Positions 38,168-51,399 of a DNA stretch of 64,000 nucleotides are shown here, in pieces. Origin of the DNA: Melieria omissa. Its lineage: Eukaryota; Arthropoda; Insecta; Diptera; Ulidiidae. How positions within the stretch are numbered: the stretch's first letter is position 1; every line of letters starts with the position of its first letter. The position numbers and the translations under genes were made by a program. The DNA is taken from contig OZ020268.1 in assembly GCA_963971225.1 (NCBI GenBank), forward strand, positions 42,167,348 through 42,231,347, in the 5' to 3' direction. The notes under the pieces were generated by a model. That model worked only from the letters and a program-made list of their open reading frames with translations, did no database searches and was not told the DNA's origin.

Positions 38168-38523
38168 GCAGCAACAACGGCAGCCGCCGTGGCTCAGTTG
38201 GTTAGTGCGCGGTCCAACGAGTCGCATGCAGAGCGACGCAAGATCGAATTCTGCATGTAGTAACACCTAAAAACAAATAACGGGAAACTCGTTTTCTCTT
38301 TCGGTGGCTGTCCTCTCAGCTGGAAATGGCAAACCTCTGAGAGCAAAAATTGCCTATGAAAAAGCTCCCAACCTACCGTTCGGAACCGGCATAAAACTGT
38401 AGGTCCCTTCCACCCGCGTACAAAATTCACACGCACAACACGGGTGGTTGCGGGAAGCTAGGCCTTAGTCTCGCGTAAGCGGGCTGTCGTGCCAATCAAT
38501 TATTATTATTAATTATTAATTAT
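38168..38523 (+). mobile_element. intact tRNA-derived SINE
   Basis: The 12-bp duplication TAACATGCCACA flanks it exactly (38156-38167 and 38524-38535). The head contains a pol III A box (TGGCTCAGTTGG) and a B box-like AGATCGAATTC, spaced as in a tRNA. The body ends in a TTATTATTAATTATT tail. A 5'-truncated relative sits at 25535-25965. Confidence 0.88.
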
Positions 38524-38876
38524 TAACATGCCACATTATTTCTAAACACTTTGCGGTAAGCAATTAAATAAATGATTTGCACAGTTTAGTTGAAATTCGA
38601 AATTTGGTCTTTTATACACAAAAAGCGTAAATATTGAATGCTTAACATTCAAATTAGATGTCGTATTCTAAAATTTCATTGGTCATGTTTTGTGGTTTTC
38701 GCTTCTTACATGAGCAAGCCGAGCTGTGGCCATGTATTTGTTTTTTAATCCTAAATATTTGTATGAGTTGAGATAGGTGTTCACATTTAATCATTGTTTG
38801 TAGAATCTGCAAACATCTTTGACCAGGTGGCCAAGTCTTAACCTTCCAGCCACGGCAGTGTTGCCAGATATCTTAA

Positions 38877-38958
38877 CCCTTTCCGACATGAAAATAAACC
38901 CGTTCTGTATGAATTGTATGGGCTGTAGTCTAATGTATTGGAGATTGTGACTGAAGGG
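38877..38958. mobile_element. 82-bp TTAA-flanked mini-MITE, copy 2
   Basis: TTAA at 38873-38876 and 38959-38962. About 90% identical by eye to 17088-17170, with the same CCCTTTC terminus and the same core GAATTGTATGGGCTGT. Confidence 0.75.
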
Positions 38959-38962
38959 TTAA

Positions 38963-40222
38963 ATGATTTTCCTTCCTAAATCTTAAAAAAATACTGAAAT
39001 TTCCCTTCAAAAGATAAAAAATATCCCAACATTTTTTGATCATTTGCGTAATTTTAAAGGAATTAAACTTCTCATAAAAAAATAGAAATATATGCAAAAT
39101 AATTTTGTTGAATGCAGCCTTTTTTATTCATCTTCATCAAAACATTAATTAAACATTAATTAAACAAAACGTGCAATTTTTTTCGGGATTTCATTGTGAC
39201 AGCAATAAGTAAGAACGAGATAGAACGAGCATACATTTTGTAAGCTTAAACTATTAAAATAGTCCCAATACATCATACTTTGTTATCAAAAAATCTCCCA
39301 AAAATCCACTAAAGAATCGAAAAATCCCCTAACATAAAACAAATCTCCTAAACGTTCTTCTAAACAACTCTTTCTTCTAAAAATTCTCCTATAAGGCCAA
39401 GAATGCACTAAATTTAGGAGGAAATCTCCTGATCTGGCAAAACTGAGCCAAGGATGCAATGACCAGTGATTAGTTCACACCTCTTGGGGTAAAGTAGACT
39501 TCCTTCCTTCCTTTAGTAGACTGCATCTTCGCTTTTATTTTGGCCAGATTTGTTACTCTGTCTTGCATGTCTCTGAGTCCAACTGTACGTTGTTGGCGGC
39601 GTTGGTCAACACTATCTTTATTGTCAACTAGTATTGAAGGGAATCAGTAGCGCACACAGGGTTTCAGTTTGGGGGCGGGGGCTTGCACAAAATTTTTGAG
39701 CCAAATACCATTTGAAACCATATTTCTGTGGTCAAAAGCAATAACCGCCTAAGTCGAAAATTGTTGTTTCAAGCAATCTCGTTTTAAAGTGTTAGCGCGT
39801 AGTGTGTTCGTTATGGGAATGCGTTTTTATTAATAACTTTTTTTATTTTAAAGTTACAAACTGCCCGATTTTACACAAACGTAGAGCACAGTCAAGGGAA
39901 CGTGGTGGCATCCATAACTCAATTTCTTCTTAAGTCGATTTAAGCGGTTATTGCTTTTGACCACAAATTTGTCATCCAAAATTACTGTAACAAGCAGATT
40001 TTTGGCGGAAAATCCCCTCGCGTGCGCCACTGAGTGGAATTCCCAAGCCGGCGAATTTTGAGCACATCTCCTTAGTTGTGTTGTGTCAGACAAGTTCGGC
40101 TGAATAGGCATACTTATGCATATATAAGACATGGATCCGGGTCCAAAAAAATTATTGGATCATATAATAAGGAAAGAATCGAGATGAACTATCGTGTCCA
40201 TGAAGGAAACACTATAGATCTC
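38963..40222. other. AT-rich spacer
   Basis: A mixture of AT-rich DNA and degenerate repeats (for example reiterated TCTCCTAAA-like words about 39290-39440). No gene is supported. Confidence 0.4.
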
Positions 40223-40225
40223 TTA

Positions 40226-41005
40226 TGGCCAAACTCCATAAAGCGCGTTTCAGGCGTTCGGGGTTTGTCGTGTTATGGCGTTTCTCCCGTTATTCGCGTT
40301 GCAAATGGTCAAACTCCATAAAGCGCGTTTCACGTGTCAGCTTGTTCTTCTTACGTCAGCTGATGCTAATTTTTAATTCGCAAACTGCTGATTGATTTCG
40401 TTGTGAATTGTGAAAAACAACGAAATGAAATTGCTATACGACGTTAAAGACTTCATAGAATTTACTGATTTAATTTTAAACACAATAAATGCATATCGAA
40501 CATGCAAAAAATAAAAAAAAAAGATTCAGTTGAATTCACTTTGTAGCAATTTATTTCACAGGGATGAGCAAAATTCGATCGACAAGGAATAAGCTATCGA
40601 ATTTCCAATACAGTGAAGACTAAGTTTTGTCTGTCAAAGAATTATGCTAATTTTTAGGAATTTCTTCACATTTTATGTTAAAATATTGAATTTCAAATGT
40701 TTCTTAAATGTATTTAATAGCTTTCGTGTAAAATAAATGCATCCGACTTTAGCGATAACACAAGTGTGTTATCGGCATTACCATTCAACCACATAATGTA
40801 TGACATCTTTAGGAGCTCTGTCAGCTGTTTGACGTCGTTTAACGAGAAACGCGAGAGAAAGTTGAAAATAGTTCAACTTTTGCCGCGTTTCGGGCGTAGT
40901 CATGGAGTTTGTTTCATACAAATACACTGATTCATCTTTTTCTCGAAACACGAGAAACGCCAAAAACCACGATACGCCTGAAACGCGCTTTATGGAGTTT
41001 GGCCA
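40226..41005. mobile_element. PIF/Harbinger-type non-autonomous element
   Basis: 780 bp with inverted termini TGGCCAAACTCCATAAAGCG (33 or more bases, continuing CGTTTCAGGCG) and a 3-bp duplication TTA (40223-40225 and 41006-41008), the PIF/Harbinger target pattern. The left terminus is partly duplicated inside (40303-40335, GGTCAAACTCCATAAAGCGC). Open frames are short and not transposase-like. Confidence 0.8.
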
Positions 41006-41008
41006 TTA

Positions 41009-42866
41009 GTTCGCTGTGCACTTTCCCCATCAGTAATAATAATAAAATATGAAGAAACCTCTTCCCTTTACTTGAATTCTATATACATTTTTTTCATATC
41101 GGTGTTCAGCCGAATACTAAAATATTTTTTTATTAGTTTATTTTTAATAAAATTACAAAGTAATGAAAATCAACAAAAATTCAAAACGCTTTAAAATGCA
41201 AATGTGTACATAGCATGAAAAGAAAAACTGCAAATCAGCAACGTTCGTGATATGACGCTTCGATTTGTAATGGGTTTTTTAGAACACCAGATGGCGTCCG
41301 TTGAATTTTCGATATTGAAATAATGTTGCCACAGTTTTCGTTGCTGTCGCCCACGCACACAATTCGCACAAAATGATTTGTATTTAATTTTTTTATGATG
41401 CTGCGCGAACGCCAAAGAAATAAAGTGGAAATGGCCGTTTGGGCGGTGCCGAATTCGGCGATTGGAGCGGATCCGGCGAGTGCATGTCATGCTCAAATTA
41501 GATTTTGCATATGCAATAAGCCGCGCCAGCAACAGCAGCAACAAACGGCGAACAAGAACGAAAACAAGAGGTGCAGACGACAGCAATAACACAGCGCCAC
41601 GACAATTGGCTTGTTTGGCGTATTTAAATTGGCAGGCAATGCCGCGCCGCGACCGTGTCAGGTGCGCTGATTATGCAAACTTTGGCTTTGCTGCGCACTC
41701 AGCTCCGCTTAGCGCGGCTCATTGCCTTGTCGACGGGTGGCGGCAGCGCAGCTCGCGGCAATTTGTGTGCGCCGCTATTGACAGCTGATGCGGCCGACAT
41801 GCAGCGCGCGTCTTGTTGGCTTTCGTTGCGCTTTGCCTTTTGCGTATTTTTGGCGCTTAAAACGTTTTATACGAATTCAACTACGCACCGCTGCTGCTGC
41901 TGGTGCCCATCCGGCATCGACGGTCGGGGAGGTGAGGTGCATCAACTTGGCTAATGCCAGCAACTTTCATTGTGAAGTGTGTGTGCGGGTCGGGCGCAAA
42001 AAATGGTTCACAGAGGAATTGAAAATTGCCGTTGCGCATGCTAAACATATAAGACAAAAACAACAACTGTGAGCGGACAGTGGGAGGGGACAGTGGTGGC
42101 AGCGCATGCACACATGACAAAAAATAAAATTAAATGCAAATTACCTTCAAGCAGCCATGTGTGGTGGAAAGAGAAAAGTGCCAGTAATAAAAATAAAAAT
42201 AACAATGAAAATGAAAATAAATAAATAGAGCATAGAAGGCAATTTCGATATGTTTATTTATGCCACCGCCGCCGCCACTCACCGAAGCGTTATAGCCCAG
42301 TGAGGAAATTCGAAAATCGACTAGAATTGTGGTGATGCAGTAATTCGATAAGTTGTGAGACAATAACTGAGACAATAACTGAATTAATATTACTTAAATG
42401 TTTGTGCTTCTAAAATGTTAAAATCAATAAGGCAATTCATGTGGCTGGAACAAGTAAATAGTAGGATCGAATAGTTTAAGAGTCTAATTGAATTATTAAA
42501 TTAAATTGTTAAATCAAACTGTTGAGATTGACACTTAAGCAGCTAACTGAATGACACTTAAGCTGCTTGGGCTTATAAAAGCCTAGAAGAAGAGAGCTGA
42601 CCAATTTAGTTAGCTAAGGTTGTTCTAATCAAATCGCAAACCTGGGGGATGAGTTAGATTAGAGTGGCAACTAACAAGAGCCAACTTAGGCTAGAAAACT
42701 AGGGGCTTACTAAATTGAATTTTAACTCCAATAAACTCCTCAAATAATCACTCCTGATGTATAAAAACGGTCTGGGGCTGCCTTTGCCCGACATGAAAAT
42801 AAAGTTGGGAACGCTTCTAGCTCAGCGTTTTCTCATTTTATGACCTTATAAACTCTTCAAGGAGCC
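41009..42866. other. spacer with GC-rich island
   Basis: 41330-42100 is GC-richer with overlapping frames on both strands (41191-41592 minus, 41655-41954 plus). None has a recognisable domain. It may be a regulatory or untranslated segment. The rest is AT-rich. Confidence 0.35.
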
Positions 42867-42870
42867 TTAA

Positions 42871-43398
42871 CCCTTTCGCTACAGGTTTTTGCTGGGGAAA
42901 GTTAAAATTTTAAATTTTACGTTTTAGGCTTCTATGCATTCATTCATAACATAACAATTCATAACATTCCAAAGAAATTTTTTCATTTGTATACTCGGAC
43001 CCTGTATTTAGAGTGCTTTTTTATGAGAGCAACCACATCGTTGTGGCTGTAACAATTACTTAAACATAAAACTTTTTACGCATAACGAAAATTTGAATAT
43101 TTCTTCATTCACTTCAGCCAAAATTAAAAACAAAAAAAGTATCTAAATGAAAGAAAACGTCAAATTAAAAAGTTAACTAATTTTTCTGCTTCTTCTTCCT
43201 TTACTATGTCAAGATATACTGATAAAAAACTATATACTTTTCTTCTTTAAACTTTAATATTCGGTTTATTAATTTCGTATTTGTCCTAAACCTTCAAACT
43301 ATTCTGAAGACCAACAAAAAATGTATTCCCGAAACCACAGAGGGTTCAGACGTCCACAGAGTAGCATGTTGCCATATGGCAACAAAATAGCGAAAGGG
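42871..43398 (+). mobile_element. piggyBac-like MITE, copy C
   Basis: 528-bp copy in the same orientation as copy A. The left TTAA is intact (42867-42870); the right one has decayed to TTCA (43399-43402). The interior shares the runs about CATAAAACTTTTTACGCATA and CTATGTCAAGATATAC with copy A. Confidence 0.8.
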
Positions 43399-43722
43399 TT
43401 CATTGCATATATCTTCAACGGTTTGTGCAAAGGGACAGTGCTGTGCTTTATTTGACCCCTTATTTCTTGTTGTTGTTGTTGTCCTCTGACTGCTTCGACG
43501 AAAATATTCTTTGTTCGTTTTAAAGTTTGCTTACGGAACCCTATATTTCTTTCTACTTTACCGGTTTCCGACCTCTGCATCCGTTCAACTTTTCCCATTG
43601 GAGATCCTTTTCTTCATATCAAACAATGACATAATTTTAACATTAACTTTGTTTCTTTTAATCATCTAATCTCGACTTTTAAGAGAAAAAATTCTAATGC
43701 TGTACTTTGCGTTCTTTCAAAT

Positions 43723-43920
43723 AAGCAACGATCAGACTAATGTGTTCTGCACCAATCTATCACCCGTTGAATAAAAAGCGTTTTCATTATTTCTCTGTGA
43801 TCCTCGGAGACAAACAAGCAACGATCAGACTTACCTAATGGAATCTGCACCAATCTATCACCCGTTGAGTAAAAAGGGTTTTCATTATTTCTCTGTGATC
43901 CTCGGAGCCAAAGAAGCAAT
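43723..43920. repeat. tandem duplication, about 95-bp unit
   Basis: Two head-to-tail units (43723-43815 and 43816-43913) start AAGCAACGATCAGACT and share CACCAATCTATCACCCGTTG and TTCATTATTTCTCTGTGATC. They differ by a few substitutions and a 5-base insertion. Confidence 0.85.
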
Positions 43921-45744
43921 ACTTTTGCTTGTTTAAGAAGGCGAACAGATGAAATGTGATGTAATCTAAAATTTTTCTTACTAGTTTTGTAGTAAACTTT
44001 CACATTTTCAATACGTTGTGCAAGTGTTAATCGGTGAATATCTGAAGACCTTCTAGTATTTACTTTAGTTAAAAAATGTTGCTAAATTTTAGATGACACC
44101 TCTTGTCTCACACCCCTAGTTACCAAAACATGTATAAGTATTTAAGTATAAAATGAAGTTGTATTTCTTGAAATTACTCTTTTATATTATTTTTCCAATC
44201 CGAATTTCCATTTTCGTACGAAGCCTCAAAGCGCGTTACAGTGTCGCGCTTCGGCTAATCTGTGCTAATTAATCGATTGACAACCAGCGTAATCGCTTTT
44301 GGAAGTGATTAGGCGGTGCACATTTCGAGACCCCGTCACGCCAGCTTTGCATATTTTATGCGATTATTTTCTACTGTGTCTTGTTGCTGGTACTTTTCGC
44401 TGGGTTATTAGGGTCCACAGGTATTAAGGGAAAAGCCGCTATCAGCGCGTCAAACGGTATCACTAACGCAATTGCCAGGCACGCGCGCGCATTTAAATTA
44501 ATGCGCCCCCAAAGTCAGAGTGATTTTGTTTTGTTTTTTCTTTGTCGGCATTGTTGTGTGTGTTCTAGGCGAACGGCAAAAGGCGGCCCGAGAATTGCTT
44601 GCAGCAGGTTGGGTTTTTTATATTAATGTAATTTTTTCCAGTTAAGTATGCGATTTATGGAAAATTCTGCTTGTAATGCAGTTTTTGTATGTGTATTGAA
44701 ATTAACCTCTTGTGGCGCTATTCGAATTGAAATTTCAATGCAAAATTTTTTTAGAAAACCCCAAAATATGAGCATTTTATCTGTCTCTCGTTCCCTGCAG
44801 CGAGGCGTTGGGATTAAAATGTCTCTTGAATGTGTGTGTGTGTGTGTAGTACATATGTGTGTGTGTTCGGATACCTTTATGAGTCGGTTATTGCTTACTA
44901 ACTTATTCCACCTGCCACTCTTGGTGCCCGCAGCCGAACCCGGCTCAGCGTTTCGGCAACGCTCTCGTCACACACGTTGTTGCCGTTTGTAACCTTTCGG
45001 TTGCATTTCAGCCGCTCGGGAGAGTTGCCAGGCGATGTGGGGCACACACACATACACATTCCTACAGTGGCTGCTGCTTGGAGTATTATGGCTGCTGCTG
45101 TTTCTGCAACTGCTGGTGTCTGCCGTGAAGTGGGAGGCAGAGTGCCCCGATTGCGATAACGACAAAAGTCATAAATTTTTATATTTGCAACATATCCGAC
45201 CGTTATTGTTGCTACATTACGTATAAATACGTGTCGAGGTGGGCCGTGCACAACGCACCGTCTTCTTCCGTGCCTCAGCTGCTGCGATTCGCTTCGAATG
45301 TGTGTGCCGCACCACACCGCCCCGCACGGCAACTGCTACTTATATTGATGTTGCTGGCTGGCTTATATTGTTGTGTTGGAATGTTGGTTGTATGGCATCG
45401 CAACAACGCACTAAATGCGGTTAATTTAATAGCACCGGAAGAAACGTAAAGCAGCGAAGGAAATTCTCAGAAAGTGCCACAAAGCCATGCATGCATCCGT
45501 ACTTATAAATATGAATGTGTTTCATACAGGGTGTGTGTGCATTTGAAGTTGCAGCATTGATGCTAAGTTGAGTTATTTATTCGATGAGAGAAGGCGTTTT
45601 ATACTGTTTTGATAAGGTTTTTAGTGTCTTTCAGGACCATTTGTACAATTTGTCATTTGAACTGCAGAATTTCGTTAGTTACACACCTGAGACCGCCAAG
45701 GACCCAAAAGGGTCTACCCGTGACCTTACTCTCATCTCAATTTT
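43921..45744. other. spacer; possible regulatory island
   Basis: 44220-44480 is rich in homeodomain-type TAATC/TAATTA/GATTA words. (TG)n lies at 44829-44848. Open frames about 44900-45450 on both strands overlap each other and carry no known domain. No gene is called. Confidence 0.35.
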
Positions 45745-47815
45745 AAATTTACTCAACTCATGTCAAATCAATTTAGCTAAATTCAATTCAACTCTACTCA
45801 GATCAACTCTCTTATCAACTCAATTCAATTATATTCAATTAATTTCAATTCACTTCAACACAACTGAATTTAACTCAATTTAATTCACTACCATTCAATT
45901 CATGTCTGGTCAACTAAACTTAATTAAAGTTAACTGAAATGAGTGGAATTCAACTTAACCTGACTTAAGTCCAGGATAACTCAATTTCGCTGAACCAATC
46001 TTAATTAAACTGAGTCAGCTTTATTAAACTCAAGTCAGCTTTATTCAATTCATATTCAAAGTGAAACTAAACTTCAACTTAAAATTCAATGTAATTTAGT
46101 TCAATTCTATTCAATTCAATTCAGCTCAATTCAATTCAGTTCAATTTAACTCAACTCATATCCAAATTCAAGTAAATTTTAGGTAAATTTCATTAAATTT
46201 GAATAAATTTAATTCAATTCACTTCAACACAACTGAATTTAACTCAATTTAATTCACTACTATTCAATTTATGTCTACTGGTCTGGTCAACTTATCTTAA
46301 TTAAAGTAACCTGAAATGAATGAAATGCAACTTAACCTGACTCAAGTCCAGGACAACTCAATTTAGCTAAACCAATCTTAATTAAACTCAACTCAACTTT
46401 ATTAAACTCAAGTCAGCTTTATTCACTTGAAATTCAAAGTGAAACTAAACTTCAAATTCAAATTCAATATAATTTAGTTCAATTCTATTCAATTCAATTC
46501 AGCTCAATTCAATTCAGTTCAATTTAACTCAACTCATATCCAAATTCAAGTAAATTTTAGGTCGATTTAATTAAATTTGAATAAATTTAATTCAATTCAC
46601 TTCAACACAACTGAATTTAACTCAATTTAATTCAATTCAGTTAATGTATATTAGTCTGGTCAACCCAACTTAATTAAAGTTAACTGAAATGAGTGGAATT
46701 CAACTTAACCTGACTCAAGTCCAGGACAACTCAATTTAGCTAAACCAATCTTAATTAAACTCAACTCAACTTTATTAAACTCAAATAAGCTTTATTCAAT
46801 TCCAATTCAAACTTTAACTTTAAATTTAATGTAAGCCAGTTCAATTCAGTTCAATTCTAGTCAGCTCAATTCAATTCAGATCATTTTAACTCAACTCATA
46901 TCCAAAATAAAGTAAGTTTTAGGTAAATTTAATTAAATTCTAATAAATTCAATTCAATTCACTCCAGCACAACTGAATTTAACTCAATTTAATTCTACTC
47001 CATGTCTACTGGTCTGGTCAACTCAACTTAATTGTAGTTAACTGAAATGATTGGAATTCCACTTAACCTGACTCAAGTCCAGGACAACTCAATTTAGCTG
47101 AACCAATCTTAAATAAACTCAACTCAACTTTATTAAACTCAAATCAGTTTTATTCATTTGAAATTCAAAGTGAAACTAAACTTCAAATTCAAATTCAATG
47201 TAATTCAGTTCAATTCAGTTCAGTTCAATTATATGCAATTCAATTCAGCTCAATTCAATTCAGTTCATTTTAACTCAACTCATATCCAAATTCAAGTAAG
47301 TTTTGGGTCAATTTAATTAAATTCGAATAAATTCAATTCAATTCACTTCAACACAACTGAATTTAACTCAATTTAATTCACTTTTATTCAATTCATGACT
47401 AGTGGTCTGGGCAACTAAACTTAATTGAAGTGAGTGGAATTCAACTTAACCTGACTTAAGTCCAGGACAACTCAATTTAGCTGAATCAATCTTAATTTAA
47501 CTTAACTCAGCTTTATGAAACTGAAGTCAGCTTAATTCATTTCCAATTCAAAGTGAAACTAAACTTCAACTTCAAATTCAAATTCAATGTAATTTAGTTC
47601 AATTCTATTTAATTCAATTCAGCTCAATTCAGTTAAATTCAATTAAATCCAATTCAATTAAATTCAATTCAATTTAACTCAATTCATATCCAAATTCAAG
47701 TAAGTTTAATTTTAATTTAATTAAATTCGAATAAATTCAATTAAATTCACGCTGCTCTAGTCATATTAATTGAATTGAACTGATATTTAATTCAACTCGA
47801 ATTCAACTTAACTCC
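45745..47815. repeat. satellite-like tandem array, about 375-bp unit
   Basis: About five diverged units, marked by CCAGGAYAACTCAATTT at 45971, 46348, 46721, 47079 and 47462 (spacings 377, 373, 358, 383). Within units the sequence is built from TTCAA/CTCAA pentamers, so a pentanucleotide repeat appears to have been amplified into a higher-order repeat. No open frame exists. Confidence 0.92.
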
Positions 47816-50435
47816 AACAGATTGGAATGCTTTTGTAAAGAAAAAATTCCATTTCACTTGACACCCTGTTTGTTTACATGTGTTTGTTTGTTGTATATCT
47901 GCATATGTGTGTGCGTGGGCAAATTTTATTTATGCCAAACTTTTGTCAATAAAATTAAATTTATTAATTTTCTCCACCAACACTGGCGACAGCCCGACAG
48001 TCGGCCGCACCAGTATTCCATCGACATTCCGCCAGCATTACCGTAAATCGCAATGCAATCCTTATAAATCGTCTGTATGCGCCATAAAAAAGTCAAAATC
48101 GCAGCCAGCACAAAGTTTAACACTTTTATGATTGTTGTTGTTGTTATTATTTTGGATATTTGTATTATTTTCGTTGTTGTTGCATGTTGTTCGGCACTCT
48201 GAATGGGGCGCGCGTGTTTTTGTGGCTCAATCATAAAGAATCATTGAAACCGAGCCAGCGCAACGAAACATTGAACAACAACAACAACAACACTTTGCCG
48301 AACAAGTGCCAAACATAATACTAACAACACCGATATAAGCAATAACAACAACAACAATAACAATAATACTTATAATAACGCCATTGTTGTTAATAAGCGC
48401 GCGAAGCGCATCAGTTGCCAGCGTCAGTGATGCTCTGTCGACGTGTCGTATTGAAGTGCTTCGCTTTTTGTCACATCGGCCCCACTGTGCACCCCTTGTG
48501 AGTGTTGAAACGTGCACAGTCCTCATACAGGGTGGTGGCATTGTGGGCTTATTTGCGCGCCGGATAACTGTCATGTCGGTGCTGCCGGGCTGTCAAATTA
48601 CAATGGCGCATAAATGTCAAAATAAAAAATGGCGCACATTTTAAATCACTAAGCCGCGCGTCACTCACGCTTTTTTTTGCGCTCTCCCTCTCTCTTTGGC
48701 TGTGTCACTGAAAAATAAAATTAACACGAAGTCACCCTGTGGCGTGACTGCATGGAATGAATGAGCGTTCGCGTTGCGGTGCGCTTCGCTGGCGTCTGCT
48801 GCTGCTGTTGTTGTTGTTGTTGTTGCAGGCACGCTGTCAAAGACAATTTCAATGTGGCTGCACACGTACGCCGGCAAATTTATGTAGTGGCTGTCTGTGT
48901 GTTGGTGTGCGGCGCATATTAATGAACGTTTTTGCATTTTTGGCAGCGGCGCGCGATTCATGGCGAAAGTTTTCGCATCCAATTGGCGTGTGGTGTCAAG
49001 TGTGCGAGTGTGAAGGTGAGTGTATGTGTGTGGATTGTTGGGCGTGTGAACGCGAAAACATGTGTAAATTAACCTTGGCGTGCTGCTGTTCCAATCGTTC
49101 AATATTTTTGAAGCAATATTTCTTTCAGCACGTAAATTTTTGAATTTTATATTTTTTGACAAATGGCCGACGTGCGGTGAAAATGCATTAAAGCCAACTT
49201 GTGGCGCATTTCTGAAGCGCTTCATGCGTTTGAGGTGCAATAACTCAATCACTCGACAGTAAAACTTCAAAGATAAATATTAATTTATGCACTTATAAGT
49301 TCCTAGTTATTAATTTTGACACTGGACAATTAGCCGATAATTGCATGACGATTTGCATTATGATTTACTGCCCGATAATCTCAAAACTGTCACATTGCGA
49401 GCTTAATTAATTTTAAATTCACACCAAACAACTAAATCACTTTATCAGCACTTCCGCACAAACATCTACTTTGTACATATATTTAAATTTCGTCACATTT
49501 AAATTCACACGTTTTTCCACGACGGCATCAACAAACGCTAAAACGAATGTTCATCATACGCCCCGTAGTCCATTAGTCGACAGGACATTATTACCACAGC
49601 GCAGTTTTTCTTGGTTTTTGCACTCGTTTTATTCACCTTATGCAAAGCATAATCAAATTTACAAAAAATCTGCTCGCTCATGCTGGCTGCGCGAAACATA
49701 ATCTCCAATGCGTACTTTTAGACCGCTCGTAATGTGCAATATTTTGACCCTTGGGTGGCCAAGTTCGGCACCGCGACCTTGTACTTTGGTCTTTCACATC
49801 ATACTTTCACATCCTGGCATTCTTCTTGTCATTTCTCTCTGCTTTTTTTTACATTTCTTCTTGCAAAAAGTGCTTAGCTTTGGCTTTTGTGCAAAAGCCA
49901 ATAAAAGGGACCGGCTAATAAAAAAGGACTTATAAATTGTGTAGGCTTAACTGTTGGGCAAGGCGCATCAATTGAAAACACAGTGGATATTGAGGATATA
50001 ATTAGTACTGAAATTTTTAACATTTTCCTTATGCGGATAAGTTAAATATCAATAGTTGCTTAAGTTACTTACACATCATTATTGCAGCGTCTATAGTATT
50101 GCTGCAAAAATTAGTTCGTATTAGCGCGTAGTTCGTATTGCTGGATTGTGCCAAAAGAAAATGCACTGAAATTCTTTAGCGCAGTTCACCACTGTAGTCA
50201 CTTCAAATTTTACAGATTCACTTTACAATTTAGTTCTAGACACTTTAGGTTCTTTAAAACACCAGCATCGTCTGCATCCATTTAATTATTAAGTTATATT
50301 GTAAAGATTCAATCACTGTAACCTCACTTAACATCAATTGTAATGATTTATAGAACTTCGTCCGTCTTGCCTTCGAACCGAATCTTATTTTTTACTTCAG
50401 AACCATTTGTACGTTTTTCAACTCTTTTTAATATT
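47816..50435. other. non-coding spacer
   Basis: Contains CAA/GTT microsatellites (48128-48150, 48275-48370, 48800-48827). A 201-codon minus-strand frame (48665-49270) is low-complexity. No supported gene. Confidence 0.4.
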
Positions 50436-50439
50436 TTTG

Positions 50440-50945
50440 GAGGTTGTAAATACATCGGTCTTCTGTTTCGATTACCTCAGGGTTGGTGCTGGAATGCATA
50501 GAAGCATTGAATAAACTGGTTGCATATAACAAAGTTAAAATCCTCAGGATTCCAGGACACTGAGGAATAGAGGGGAATGAGGAGGCTGATAGTCTTGCTA
50601 GAACAGGGGCAGCTACGATCCCTGTTGCACCAGAACCTTTCATTGGGCTGAGCAAACGCACCCTAGCAGAGTCACTAAGACTTGAGGAAAGAACCAGGAA
50701 CTCAGAACACTGGTCAAATGGCACAGGTCTTAGTCAATCGAAAATCTTCATCAAAGGTTGTAACTCGAGATGGAGTAAAGAATGCCTCAAACTGGGGAAA
50801 ATCCAGCTTAGACTGGTCACCGTGCTGTTACTAAGCATCATTAGGTCGGTGGGATTGGGGGACGTTCTCTAAAGTTGTAGGGGGCACAATAGATCAACTT
50901 TGGTTTCAGTGCACATTTCCCCTTTCAAATCTATCTATCTATCTA
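50440..50945 (+). mobile_element. LINE 3'-end relic (RNase H)
   Basis: A plus-strand broken frame reads IEALNKL...KILRIPGH, a stop, then GIEGNEEADSLARTGA, the last part of a LINE RNase H domain. It is followed by about 100 residues and a non-coding 3' end finishing in (TCTA)n at 50933-50946. It is a different family from the 6006/8967 pair. Confidence 0.75.
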
Positions 50946-51399
50946 TGATGTATAAGTTCGTTCATGTAAGAAGTTGCCAGATAAGTTTTCAATTTCTTGT
51001 TGGCCGCGTTCCCAAATCGTGGATAGGGGATTTCTAGTATCAAACGTCTGCCTTTTCTGCGAGGTTGTCCAAGAATAAGTTTATAGAGCAATGTAGGCGA
51101 TGATTGTGATTACCTCAACAATATTAAGAGTTAGGAATTGTAGGAATTGATTTACGTTAATGCTTCACAACTCTTTCATTTGGGGACCTGGTAGCCTTAA
51201 CTAAGAAGCTGACGTTTTATCTGAAAACACAAAAGGAGAGGTCATAAAACGGAGCTTAAAACACTATGTAGACGAAATTAACAAAACCGGGAGGTAAAAT
51301 CTATCGGTCAGCTGACAAGTTCACTAAATGAACTCCTAAAGAAGGAATCAACTGCAGAGCTGTAAAGACCTTTAAACCTATTGTGTGTACTGAAAAAAA

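Noticed and set aside
38183..38260. A tRNA gene
   Set aside because: A and B boxes are present but the acceptor and anticodon stems do not form a tRNA, and the flanks show a SINE insertion.
41191..41592. 133-codon minus-strand frame with Leu-rich start
   Set aside because: The leader comes from a CAG/CAA repeat read backwards, and the rest shows no domain.
48665..49270. 201-codon minus-strand frame
   Set aside because: Composition follows CAA/GTT and CA repeats, and it overlaps another frame at 48757-49143. No protein family is recognised.
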